64,000 bases of DNA. It comes from Siphonodentalium dalli. Its lineage: Eukaryota; Mollusca; Scaphopoda; Gadilida; Siphonodentaliidae. Position numbers and translations under genes: made by a program. Positions 44,701-57,885 of the stretch are shown here, piece after piece; position 1 is the first letter of the stretch, and every line of letters begins with the position of its first letter. The DNA lies in assembly GCA_032622095.1 (NCBI GenBank), contig CP136068.1, positions 185,386,796-185,450,795 of the forward strand, in the 5' to 3' direction. The notes under the pieces were generated by a model, which was not told the DNA's origin, searched no databases, and saw only the letters and a program-made list of their open reading frames with translations.

Positions 44701-47700
44701 CGTTTGTGAGCGGGGATTTACGTTTGTGAGCGAGGATTTACGTTTGTGAGTTGGGATTACGTTTGTGAGTGGGCATTTACATTTGTGAGTGGGGATTTAC
44801 GTTTGTGAGTGGGGATTTACGTTTGTGGGCGGGGATTTACGTTTGTGAGTGGGGATTTACGTTTGTGAGCGGAGATTACGTTTGTGAGTGGGGATTTACG
44901 TTTGTGAGTGGGGATTTACGTTTGTGAGCGGGGATTTACGTTTGTGAGCGAGGATTTACGTTTGTGAATGATGATTTACGTTTGTGAGTGGGGATTTACG
45001 TTTGTGAGTGATGATTTACGTTTGTGAGTGATGATTTACATTTGTGAGCGGGGATTTACGTTTGTGAGCGGGAATTTACGTTTGTGAGTGATGATTTACG
45101 TTTGTGAGCGGGGATTTACGTTTGTGGGTGGGGATTTACGTTTGTGAGTGATGATTTACGTTTGTGAGTGGGGATTTACGTTTGTGAGTGATGATTTACG
45201 TTTGTGAGTGATGATTTACGTGTGAGTGGGGATATACGTTGGTGAGTGATGATTTACGTTGGTGAGTGATGATTTACGTTTGTGAGTGGGGATATACGTT
45301 TGTGAGTGGGGATTACGTTTGTGAGTGGGGATTTACGTTTGTGAGTGGGGATTTACGTATGTGAGTGGGGATTTACGTTTGTGTGTGGGGATTTACGTTT
45401 GTGAGTGGGGATTACGTTTGTGAGCGGGGATTACGTTGGTGAGTGGGGATTACGTTTGTGAGCGGGATTTACGTTTGTGAGTGGGGATTTACGTTTGTGA
45501 GTGGGATTTACGTTTGTGAGCGGGATTACGTTTATGAGCGGGATTTACGTTTGTGAGTGGGTTGTGAGCGGGGATTACGTTTGTGAGCGGGATTTACGTT
45601 TGTGAGCGGGGATTACGTTTGTGAGTGGGGATTTACGTTTGTGAGCGGGGATTTACGTTTGTGAGTGGGGATTACGTTTGTGAGCGGGGATTTACGTTTG
45701 TGAGTGGGGATTACGTTTGTGAGCGGGGATTTACGTTTGTGAGTGGTGGATTACGTTTGTGAGTGATGATTTACGTTTGTGAGTGATGATTTACGCGTGA
45801 GTGGGGATATACGTTGGTGAGTGATGATTTACGTTGGTGAGTGATGATTTACGTTTGTGAGTGGGGATTAGCGTTTGTGAGTGGGGATTACGTTTGTGAG
45901 TGGGGATCTACGTTTGTGAGTGGGGATTTACGTTTGTGAGTGGGGATTTACGTTTGTGAGTGGGGATTTACTTTTGTGAGTGGGGAATTACGTTTGTGAG
46001 TGGGGATTACGTTTGTGAGCGGGGATTACGTTGGTGAGTGGGGATTACGTTTGTGAGCGGGATTTACGTTTGTGAGTGGGGATTTACGTTTGTGAGTGGG
46101 ATTTAAGTTTGTGAGCGGGATTACGTTTATGAGCGGGATTTACGTTTGTGAGTGGGTTGTGAGCGGGGATTACGTTTGTGAGCGGGATTCACGTTTGTGA
46201 GTGGGGATTACGTTTGTGAGTGGGGATTTACGTTTGTGAGTGGGGATTACGTTTGTGAGCGGGGATTTACGTTTGTGAGTGGGGATTTACGTTTGTGAGC
46301 GGGGAATTACGTTTGTGAGCGGGAATTTACGTTTGTGAGTGGGGATTTACGTTTGTCATCGGGGATTTACGTTTGTGAGTGGGGATTTACGTTTGTGAGT
46401 GGGGATTTACGTTTGTGAGTGGGGATTTACGTTTGTGAGTGGGGATTTACGTTTGTGAGTGGGGATTTACGTTTGTGAGCGGGGAATTACGTTTGTGAGC
46501 GGGAATTTACGTTTGTGAGTGGGGATTTACGTTTGTCATCGGGGATTTACGTTTGTGAGTGGGGATTTACGTTTGTGAGAGGGGATTTACGTTTGTCATC
46601 GGGGATGTACATTTGTGAATGGGGATTTCCGTTTGTGAGCGGGGATTTACGTTTGTGAGCGGGGATTTACGTTTGTGAGCGGGGATTTACGTTTGTGAGT
46701 GGGGATTTACGTTTGTGAGTGGGGATTTACGTTTCTGAGTGGCGATTTACGTTTGTGAGCGGGGATTTACGTTTGTGAGTGGGGATTTACGTTTGTGAGC
46801 GGGGATTTACGTTTGTGAGTGCGGATTACGTTTGTGAGCGGGGATTTACGTTTGTGAGTGGGGATTACGTTTGTGAGCGGGGATTTACGTTCGTGAGTGG
46901 TGGATTACGTTTGTGAGTGGGGATTTACGTTTGTGAGTGGGGATTGCGTTTGTGAGTGGGGATTTACGTTTGTAAGCGGGGATTACGTTTGTAAGCGGGG
47001 ATTACGTTTGTAAGCGGGGATTACGTTTGTAAGCGGGGATTACGTTTGTGAGCGGGGATTACGTTTGTGAGTGATGATTTACGTTTGTGAGCGGGGATTA
47101 CGTTTGTGAGCGGGGATTACGTTTGTGAGTGGGGATTACATTTGTGAGCGGGGAATTACGTTTGTGAGCGGGGATTTACGTTTGTGAGCGGGGATTTACG
47201 TTTGTGAGCGGGGATTACGTTTGTGAGTGGGGATTTACGTTTGTGAGTGGGGATTTACGTTTGTGAGCAGGGATTTACGTTTGTCATCGGGGATGTACAT
47301 TTGTGAATGGGGATTTACGTTTGTGGGCGGGGATTTACGTTTGTGAGCGGGGATTTACGTTTGTGAGTTGGGATTTACGTTTTTGAGCGGGGATTACGTT
47401 TGTGAGTGGGGATTTACGTTTGTGAGCGTGGATTTACGTTTGTGAGCGAGGATTTACGTTTGTGAGTGGGGATTTACGTTTGTGAGTGGGGATTTACGTT
47501 TGTGAGTGATGATTTACGTTTGTGAGTGATGATTTACGTTTGTGAGCGGGGATTTACGTTTGTGAGCGGGGATTTACGTTTGTGAGCGGGGATTTACGTT
47601 TGTGAGTGGGGATTAACGTTTGTGAGCGGGGATTACGTTTGTGAGTGGGGATTTACGTTTGTGAGCGGGGATTTACGTTTGTGAGTGGGGATTTACGTTG

Positions 47701-50700
47701 GTGAGCGGGGATTTACGTTTGTGAGTGCGGATTACGTTTGTGAGCGGGGATTTACGTTTGTGAGTGGGGATTACGTTTGTGAGCGGGGATTTACGTTCGT
47801 GAGTGGTGGATTACGTTTGTGAGTGGGGATTTACGTTTGTGAGTGGGGATTACGTTTGTGAGTGGGGATTTACGTTTGTAAGCGGGGATTACGTTTGTAA
47901 GCGGGGATTACGTTTGTAAGCGGGGATTACGTTTGTGAGCGGGGATTACGTTTGTGAGTGATGATTTACGTTTGTGAGCGGGGATTACGTTTGTGAGCGG
48001 GGATTACGTTTGTGAGTGGGGATTACATTTGTGAGCGGGGAATTACGTTTGTGAGCGGGGATTTACGTTTGTGAGCAGGGATTTACGTTTGTCATCGGGG
48101 ATGTACATTTGTGAATGGGGATTTCCGTTTGTGAGTGGGGATTTACGTTTGTGGGCGGGGATTTACGTTTGTGAGCGGGGATTTACGTTTGTGAATTGGG
48201 ATTTACGTTTTTGAGCGGGGATTACGTTTGTGAGTGGGGATTTACGTTTGTGAGCGGGGATTTACGTTTGTGAGCGAGGATTTACGTTTGTGAGTGGGGA
48301 TTTACGTTTGTGAGTGGGGATTTACGTTTGTGAGTGATGATTTACGTTTGTGAGTGATGATTTACGTTTGTGAGCGGGGATTTACGTTTGTGAGCGGGGA
48401 TTTACGTTTGTGAGCGGGGATTTACGTTTGTGAGTGGGGATTAACGTTTGTGAGCGGGGATTACGTTTGTGAGTGGGGATTTACGTTTGTGAGCGGGGAT
48501 TTACGTTTGTGAGGGAGGATTTACGTTTGTGAGTGGGGATTTACGTTTGTGAGTGGGGATTTACGTTTATGAGTGATGATTTACGTTTGTGAGTGATGAT
48601 TTACGTTTGTGAGCGGGGATTTACGTTTGTGAGCTGGGATTTACGTTTGTGAGTAATGATTTACGTTTGTGAGCGGGGATTTACGTTTGTGAGTGGGGAT
48701 TTACGTTTGTGAGCGGGGATTTACGTTTGTGAGTGATGATTTACGTTTGTGAGTGATGATTTACGTGTGATTGGGGAATTACGTTTGTGAGCGGCGATTT
48801 ACGTTTGTGAGTGGGGATTTACGTTTGTCATCGGGGATTTACGTTTGTGAGTGGGGATTTACGTTTGTGAGAGGGGATTTACGTTTGTAATCGGGGATGT
48901 ACATTTGTGAATGGGGTTTTCCGTTTGTGAGTGGGGATTTACGTTTGTGGGCGGGGATTTACGTTTGTGAGCGGGGATTTACGTTTGTGAGTGGGGATTT
49001 ACGTTTGTGAGCGGGGATTACGTTTGTGAGTGGGGATTTACGTTTGTGAGTGGGGATTTACGTTTGTGAGCAGGGATTTACGTTTGTCATCGGGGATGTA
49101 CGTTTGTGGGCGGGGATTTACGTTTGTGAGCGGGGATTTACGTTTGTGAGTTGGGATTTACGTTTTTGAGCGGGGATTACGTTTGTGAGTGGGGATTTAC
49201 GTTTGTGAGCGTGGATTTACGTTTGTGAGCGAGGATTTACGTTTGTGAGTGGGGATTTACGTTTGTGAGTGGGGATTTACGTTTGTGAGTGATGATTTAC
49301 GTTTGTGAGTGATGATTTACGTTTGTGAGCGGGGATTTACGTTTGTGAGCGGGGATTTACGTTTGTGAGCGGGGATTTACGTTTGTGAGTGGGGATTAAC
49401 GTTTGTGAGAGGGGATTACGTTTGTGAGTGGGGATTTACGTTTGTGAGCGGGGATTTACGTTTGTGAGTGGGGATTTACGTTTGTGAGCGGGGATTTACG
49501 TTTGTGAGTGCGGATTACGTTTGTGAGCGGGGATTTACGTTTGTGAGTGGGGATTACGTTTGTGAGCGGGGATTTACGTTCGTGAGTGGTGGATTACGTT
49601 TGTGAGTGGGGATTTACGTTTGTGAGTGGGGATTACGTTTGTGAGTGGGGATTTACGTTTGTAAGCGGGGATTACGTTTGTAAGCGGGGATTACGTTTGT
49701 AAGCGGGGATTACGTTTGTGAGCGGGGATTACGTTTGTGAGTGATGATTTACGTTTGTGAGCGGGGATTACGTTTGTGAGCGGGGATTACGTTTGTGAGT
49801 GGGGATTACATTTGTGAGCGGGGAATTACGTTTGTGAGCGGGGATTTACGTTTGTGAGCAGGGATTTACGTTTGTCATCGGGGATGTACATTTGTGAATG
49901 GGGATTTCCGTTTGTGAGTGGGGATTTACGTTTGTGGGCGGGGATTTACGTTTGTGAGCGGGGATTTACGTTTGTGAATTGGGATTTACGTTTTTGAGCG
50001 GGGATTACGTTTGTGAGTGGGGATTTACGTTTGTGAGCGGGGATTTACGTTTGTGAGCGAGGATTTACGTTTGTGAGTGGGGATTTACGTTTGTGAGTGG
50101 GGATTTACGTTTGTGAGTGATGATTTACGTTTGTGAGTGATGATTTACGTTTGTGAGCGGGGATTTACGTTTGTGAGCGGGGATTTACGTTTGTGAGCGG
50201 GGATTTACGTTTGTGAGTGGGGATTAACGTTTGTGAGCGGGGATTACGTTTGTGAGTGGGGATTTACGTTTGTGAGCGGGGATTTACGTTTGTGAGGGAG
50301 GATTTACGTTTGTGAGTGGGGATTTACGTTTGTGAGTGGGGATTTACGTTTATGAGTGATGATTTACGTTTGTGAGTGATGATTTACGTTTGTGAGCGGG
50401 GATTTACGTTTGTGAGCTGGGATTTACGTTTGTGAGTAATGATTTACGTTTGTGAGCGGGGATTTACGTTTGTGAGTGGGGATTTACGTTTGTGAGCGGG
50501 GATTTACGTTTGTGAGTGATGATTTACGTTTGTGAGTGATGATTTACGTGTGATTGGGGAATTACGTTTGTGAGCGGCGATTTACGTTTGTGAGTGGGGA
50601 TTTACGTTTGTCATCGGGGATTTACGTTTGTGAGTGGGGATTTACGTTTGTGAGTGGGGATTTACGTTTGTGAGCGGGGATTTACGTTTGTAATCGGGGA

Positions 50701-53700
50701 TGTACATTTGTGAATGGGGATTACGTTTGTGAGTGGGGATTTACGTTTGTGAGCGGGGATTTACGTTTGTGAGCGAAGATTTACGTTTGTGAGTGGGGAT
50801 TTACGTTTGTGAGTGGGGATTTACGTTTGTGAGTGATGATTTACGTTTGTGAGTGATGATTTACGTTTGTGAGCGGGGATTTACGTTTGTGAGCGGGGAT
50901 TTACGTTTGTGAGTAATGATTTACGTTTGTGAGCGGGGATTTACGTTTTTGAGTGGGGATTTACGTTTGTGAGCGGGGATTTACGTTTGTGAGTGATGAT
51001 TTACGTTTGTGAGTGATGATTTACGTTTGTGGGTGGGGATTTACGTTTGTGAGCGGGGATTTACCTTTGTGAGTGGGGATTTACCTTTGTGAGTGGGGAT
51101 TTACGTTTGTGAGTGATGATTTACGTTTGTGAGTGATGATTTACGTGTGAGTGGGGATATACGTTGGTGAGTGATGATTTACGTTGGTGAGTGATGATTT
51201 ACGTTTATGAGTGGGGATTTACGTTTGTGAGTGGGGATTACGTTTGTGAGTGGGGATTTACGTTTGTGAGTGGGGATTTACGTTTGTGAGTGGGGATTTA
51301 CGTTTGTGAGCGGGATTTACGTTTGTGAGCGGGGATTTACGTTTATCATCGGGGATTTACGTTTGTGAGTGGGGATTTACGTTTGTGAGTGGGGATTTAC
51401 GTTTGTGAGTGGGGATTTACGTTTGTGAGTGGGGATTTACGTTTGTGAGCGGGGATTTACGTTTGTGAGTGGGGATTTACGTTTGTGGGCGGGGATTTAC
51501 GTTTGTCATCGGGGATGAACATTTGTGAGTGGGGATTTACGTTTGTGGGCGGGGATTTACGTTTGTGAGTGGGGATTTACGTTTGTGAGCGGGGATTTAC
51601 GTTTGTGAGTGGGGATTTACGTTTGTGAGCGGGGATTTACGTTTGTGAGTGGGGATTTACGTTTGTGGGCGGGGATTTACGTTTGTGAGTGGGGATTTAC
51701 GTTTGTGAGCGGGGAATTACGTTTGTGAGCGGGGATTTACGTTTGTGAGTGGGGATTTACGTTTGTCATCGGGGATTTAGGTTTGTGAGTGGGGATTTAC
51801 GTTTGTGAGTGGGGATTTACGTTTGTGAGCGGGGATTTACGTTTGTCATCGGGGATGTACATTTGTGAATGGGGATTTCCGTTTGTGAGCGGGGATTTAC
51901 GTTTGTGAGCGGGGATTTACGTTTGTGAGCGGGGATTTACGTTTGTGAGTGGGGATTTACGTTTATGAGTGGGGATTTACGTTTGTGAGTGGGGATTTAC
52001 GTTTGTGAGCGGGGATTTACGTTTGTGAGTGATGATTTACGTTTGTGAGTGATGATTTACGTTTGTGAGCGGGGATTTACGTTTGTGAGCGGGGATTTAC
52101 GTTTGTGAGTGATGATTTACGTTTGTGAGCGGGGATTTACGTTTGTGGGTGGGGATTTACGTTTGTGAGTGATGATTTACGTTTGTTAGTGGGGATTTAC
52201 GTTTGTGAGTGATGATTTACGTTTGTGAGTGATGATTTACGCGTGAGTGGGGATATACGTTGGTGAGTGATGATTTACGTTGGTGAGTGATGATTTACGT
52301 TTGTGAGTGGGGATTTGCGTTTGTGAGTGGGGATTACGTTTGTGAGTGGGGATCTACGTTTGTGAGTGGGGATTTACGTTTGTGAGTGGGGATTTACGTT
52401 TGTGAGTGGGGATTTACGTTTGTGAGTGGGGATTTACGTTTGTGAGTGGGGATTACGTTTGTGAGCGGGGATTACGTTGGTGAGTGGGGATTACGTTTGT
52501 GAGCGGGATTTACGTTTGTGAGTGGGGATTTACGTTTGTGAGTGGGATTTAAGTTTGTGAGTGGGGATTTACGTTTGTGAGCGGGGATTTACGTTTGTGA
52601 GTGGGATTTAAGTTTGTGAGTGGGGATTTACGTTTGTTATCGGGGATGTACATTTGTGAATGGGGATTACGTTTATGAGCGGGATTTACGTTTGTGAGTG
52701 GGTTGTGAGCGGGGATTTACGTTTGTCATCGGGGATTTACGTTTGTGAGCGAGGATTTACGTTTGTGAGTGGGGATTTACGTTTGTGAGTGGGGATTTAC
52801 GTTTGTGAGTGATGATTTACGTTTGTGAGTGATGATTTACGTTTGTGAGCGGGGATTTACGTTTGTGAGCGGGGATTTACGTTTGTGAGCTGGGATTTAC
52901 GTTTGTGAGTGGGGATTTACGTTTGTGAGCGGGGATTACGTTTGTGAGTGGGGATTTACGTTTGTGAGCGGGGATTTACGTTTGTGAGCGAGGATTTACG
53001 TTTGTGAGTGGGGATTTACGTTTGTGAGTGGGGATTTACGTTTGTGAGTGATGATTTACGTTTGTGAGTGATGATTTACGTTTGTGAGCGGGGATTTACG
53101 TTTGTGAGCGGGGATTTACGTTTGTGAGTAATGATTTACGTTTGTGAGCGGGGATTTACGTTTGTGAGTGGGGATTTACGTTTGTGAGCGGGGATTTACG
53201 TTTGTGAGTGACGATTTACGTTTGTGAGTGATGATTTACGTGTGAGTGGGGAATTACGTTTGTGAGCGGGGATTTACGTTTGTGAGTGGGGATTTACGTT
53301 TGTCATTGGGGATTTACGTTTGTGAGTGGGGATTTACGTTTGTGAGTGGGGATTTACGTTTGTGAGCGGGGATTTACGTTTGTAATCGGGGATGTACATT
53401 TGTGAATGGGGATTTCCGTTTGTGAGTGGGGATTTACGTTTGTGGGCGGGGATTTACGTTTGTGAGCGGGGATTTACGTTTGTGAGTGGGGATTTACGTT
53501 TGTGAGCGGGGATTACGTTTGTGAGTGGGGATTTACGTTTGTGAGCGGGGATTTACGTTTGTGAGCGAGGAATTACGTTTGTGAGTGGGGATTTACGTTT
53601 GTGAGTGGGGATTTACGTTTGTGAGTGATGATTTACGTTTGTGAGTGATGATTTACGTTTGTGAGCGGGGATTTACGTTTGTGAGCGGGGATTTACGTTT

Positions 53701-55200
53701 GTGAGTAATGATTTACGTTTGTGAGCGGGGATTTACGTTTGTGAGTGGGGATTTACGTTTGTGAGCGGGGATTTACGGTTGTGAGTGTTGATTTACGTTT
53801 GTGAGTGATGATTTACGTTTGTGGTGGGGATTTACGTTTGTGAGCGGGGATTTACGTTTGTGAGTGGGGATTTACGTTTGTGAGTGGGGATTTACGTTTG
53901 TGAGTGATGATTTACGTTTGTGAGTGATGATTTACGTGTGAGTGGGGATATACGTTGGTGAGTGATGATTTACGTTGGTGAGTGATGATTTACGTTTGTG
54001 AGTGGGGATTTACGTTTGTGAGTGGGGATTACGTTTGTGAGTGGAGATTTACGTTTGTGAGTGGGGATTTACGTTTGTGAGTGGGGATTTACGTTTGTGA
54101 GCGGGATTTACGTTTGTGAGCGGGGATTTACGTTTGTCATCGGGGATTTACGTTTGTGAGTGGGGATTTACGTTTGTGAGTGGGGATTTACGTTTGTGAG
54201 TGGGGATTTACGTTTGTCATCGGGGATGAACATTTGTGAGTGGGGATTTACGTTTGTGGGCGGGGATTTACGTTTGTGAGTGGGGATTTACGTTTGTGAG
54301 CGGGGATTTACGTTTGTGAGTGGGGATTTACGTTTGTGAGCGGGGATTTACGTTTGTGAGTGGGGATTTACGTTTGTCATCGGGGATGTACATTTGTGAG
54401 CGGGGATTTACGTTTGTGAGTGTGGATTTACGTTTGTGAGCGGGGATTTACGTTTGTGAGCGGGGATTTACGTTTGTGAGTGTGGATTTACGTTTGTGAG
54501 CGGGGATTTACGTTTGTGAGCGGGGATTTACGTTTGTGAGTGGGGATTTACGTTTGTGAGTGTGGATTTACGTTTGTGAGCGGGGATTTACGTTTGTGAG
54601 CGGGGATTTACGTTTGTGAATGGGGATTTCCGTTTGTGAGTGTGGATTTACGTTTGTGAGCGGGGATTTACGTTTGTGAGTGGGGATTTACGTTTGTGAG
54701 CGGGGATTTACGTTTGTGAGTGGGGATTTACGTTTGTCATCGGGGATGTACATTTGTGAATGGGGATTTACGTTTGTGAGCGGGGATTTACGTTTGTGAG
54801 CGGGGATTTACGTTTGTGAGTGGGGATTTACGTTTGTGAGTGGGGATTTACGTTTGTGAGTGGGGATTTACGTTTGTGAGCGGGGATTTACGTTTGTGAG
54901 CGGGGATTTACGTTTGTGAGCGAGGATTTACGTTTGTGAGTGGGGATTTACGTTTGTGAGTGGGGATTTACATTTGTGAGTGGGGACTGTGAGTGGGGAT
55001 TTACGTTTGTGAGCGGGGATTTACGTTTGTGAGCGGGGATTTACGTTTGTGAGCGGGGATTTACGTTTGTGAGTGGGGATTTACGTTTGTGAGTGGGGAT
55101 TTACGTTTGTGAGTGGGGATTTACGTTTGTGAGTGGGGATTTACGTTTGTGAGTGGGGATTTACGTTTGTGAGCGGGGATTTACGTTTGTGACCGGGGAT
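41750..55200 (+). repeat. 20-bp satellite, about 670 copies
   Basis: Monomer GTGAGTGGGGATTTACGTTT with three common forms (GAGTGGGG, GAGCGGGG, GAGTGATG), 19-bp forms lacking one T, and rare markers (TCATCGGGGATGTACATTTG, GTAAGCGGGG). Markers show higher-order copying: GTGGGCATTTACATTTG at 43327 and 44771 and GAGTGGGTTGTGAGCGG at 44111 and 45555 (1,444 bp); GTGAGGGAGG at ~48511 and ~50294 and GTGAATTGGGATTT at ~48191 and ~49974 (~1,783 bp). The consensus plus strand has eight G and one C per unit. No open frame exceeds 60 codons anywhere in the array. Confidence 0.97.
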
Positions 55201-55498
55201 TAGTTTAAACATATTTATTTGTCTAATATATATAACACATGATATATGACACATACATTGTTTATTGGAGGACAAGTGCTGACTCACTTATGGGTACCCC
55301 CTTTCCCATATGTTATTACACTGAAAAATAAATAATTGGTAATGGCAAAGCAACATGACTACAAAAACAAGTTGAACATATATACATATCACCGGTCACC
55401 CCAACCCCCGAGTTTGTCATAAGTTTGTATAAGTGTTTGATTTAAAGTCGGGTTTCTTGGTTTCGTTGTTTCGCTTGCTGGCTTGTACGTATCATTAT
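55201..55498 (-). mobile_element. LINE 3' untranslated region
   Basis: The non-coding tail after the minus-strand LINE stop codon, running to the edge of the satellite. No poly-A or clear simple-repeat tail separates it from the satellite. Confidence 0.55.
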
Positions 55499-57885
55499 TT
55501 AGCAGAGTTTTTCAAAAGAATCCTGATTTGTCTCGCGTATAATGAATGACTGTACAGCTAAGAAAATTTTCATGTTGTCACAATAAGGAAGTGCAGGATC
55601 TCCAAAAAGCAAAGTCTTTAATGAATAAATGTTGTAAGGAAGTAATTTATTCAATAGACGAATTCTTGGGATTGAATGTAGGTGGCAATTAAAGAAATAA
55701 TGAAAGGCATTTTCTTCACCGTTTCCACATGTGTAGTCTTTTGAATTTGCAATGTGATTTAGAACCTTGTCGGATAGCAAGTTGCTACATTCACATCGTA
55801 ATCTACAGTGAAATATGTTTTCAGTCCGCTTTCCGACAGAATAGTACTTTGGTGGTTTGGGTGTTATAGGTTTAATTTTGTTTACATAACAAAGGTGGCG
55901 GAGATCTCTAGTCTCAATTTTGGTTGCATTCCAGTTTTTTACACACGTTGGCATGAATGTAGACTCCATTCGTTTGGAATTGGGTTTAAAATGGATAAAG
56001 TTTGACGCAAATCTCGTATCATGATCACTTATGTCAGAAAATTTTGGGGGAAGTAAGTCGACTAAATATTTGGGCACTTTGTGATTGACAATGTTATGAA
56101 AAAGTGAAAAACGCTTTAATTGCCTTCGATCTGAGAGTGTTTCCCAACCCATTTCGGTTAGTAGACGTTTGTGGGATACTGATCTCGTGCAGCCACTTAT
56201 TATTCGTGCAGCCTCGTATTCTACATCATCAAGTTTTTAAAGTAACTTATCTGGTGCTCCAGCCCAGACACTACTCGCATATTCCATGATTGGACGGACG
56301 TGTGATAAATAGAGGATTTCAAGAGTTTTGCGGTTCAAAATATACTTCAGTCTTCGTAGTTGGGATAGTTTAGCATAAGCTATGGTACATACATTTTCTA
56401 TATAACTGTCCCATGTTAAGTCGTCTTCTATTTCCATACCTATATGCGTGTGTTGTTTAGAATATTCGAGTTGCAGTCCATTAAAGACTATATTCGGTCT
56501 CTCAGGGCTTTGTGAACATGTAAAAAATAGTAATTTTGTTTTAGAATTATTGAATTTCACTAGCCATGTATCGGCCCACTTTTTTATGTTTTCCATGTCT
56601 TTATTTACACTTTGTTCAAGGTTTTGAATGTCCGTATCGGAATTTATGAGGCATGTGTCGTCCGCGTATAATCTAACATGCGATTTAATATTGTCTGCAA
56701 TATCATTTATGTAGATTAAAAAGAGCAAAGGGCCGACCACAGGCCCTTGGGGGACCCCTGCCGTTATTGGAGAATATTTTGAAAAGCTAGAATTTATTTG
56801 CACCCTTTGCTGCCGCCCTTCGAGATAATTTCTGAACCATTTTAGCAGAGTGTCTGTTATTCCATAGTGATTTAGTTTAAGTAAAAGACTTTGGTGCCAT
56901 ACTTTGTCAAAAGCTTTCGAGATGTCACAGAAAACAGCGCACGTGCTTTGTTCATTGTCTACAGCGGGGTGTATATTGTGAAATATTTCAATAAGTTGTT
57001 GTTCAGTACTGTGACCTGGTATAAAACCGGATTGGTATTTGTATAATAGGTTGTTTATATTTAAATGATTAAAGACTTCGTTGAAGACTACCGTTTCTAG
57101 TATTTTACCAACACAACTTATTAATGAGATGGGACGATAGTTGTTTGGATCATGACGGTCACCATTTTTAAATATTGGTATTATGTTTGCCCTTTTCCAT
57201 GCTTCGGGGAAACAGCAGCTCTTAAAAGATTTATTAAAAATATAACGTAGGGGTTATTGATGGAGCTGCGTGTTTCCCTGAGCAATTTATTGTTTATCCC
57301 ATCATGACCGTTTGCCTTTTTAACAAACAGGAAGACATTTTAGGATTAAAAAAATTTCATTTTCATTTGTCTTAATTTCATTTAAAAACGCATGAGTTCT
57401 ATCTGAAAAGATCGGTGGCTCCTTTGTATTAGTTTCTAGTGTGCTGTGTTTAGTGAATATCGCATTGAGGACTTGCGCCTTTTGTATATCATCTTCTATA
57501 TCTGTATTGCCCGATTTCAGTATAGGAATTGTATTGTCGGTCGAAAAATTGCTTAGTAGTTGTTTGACAGTGTGCCAGAATTGTTTTGGTTTAGAGTTCA
57601 CGCTTAGATTTTCATCTAGATCATTCATATATCTTTCCTTTTCCAGCTTTTTAAAAGTTGTTAACTTTGTTTCGAACACACTTGTACTTGTTCCAGTCAG
57701 ACTCCCTATTTCTGAGAACTGCCAGTTTTTTTAAGTCGGTCCCGTTTTCTGATGATACCACCAAACCAAGGTTTGTCACGTTTTCTGATTGTTACTTCAT
57801 GGTACGGGATGTGTTTTTTTTGAGACAGATAAGAATGTTTCAGTGAAAATTTCAACCATTTTGTTTATATGCGTCGAGTCCTCTT
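55499..57885 (-). pseudogene. Decayed LINE ORF2: linker, reverse transcriptase, C-terminal Cys/His domain
   Basis: Reading down the minus strand: a linker (DKPWFGGIIRKRDRLKK near 57770, DWNKYKCVRNKV near 57690), RT fingers (KKANGHDGIN near 57320), NYRPISLIS near 57140, motif A FCDISKAFDKVWH near 56930, motif B AGVPQGPVVGPLLF near 56755, the catalytic YADD near 56680, then the thumb and SHVRPIMEYASSVW near 56290. The C-terminal part (MGWETLSDRR..., 55499-56152) ends with C...C..GEENAFHYFFNC. It is of CR1/Jockey type. Damage by eye: frame breaks near 57720, 57670, 57320 and 57250 and one nonsense codon at ~56239 (reading resumes in the same frame). The canonical QGSVLGP is QGPVVGP here. It appears 5'-truncated at about 57885. 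Confidence 0.9.

Noticed and set aside
41750-55200. CRISPR-like array of 20-bp repeats
   Set aside because: Repeats are contiguous with no spacers, the context is eukaryotic, and no cas genes are present; it is a satellite.
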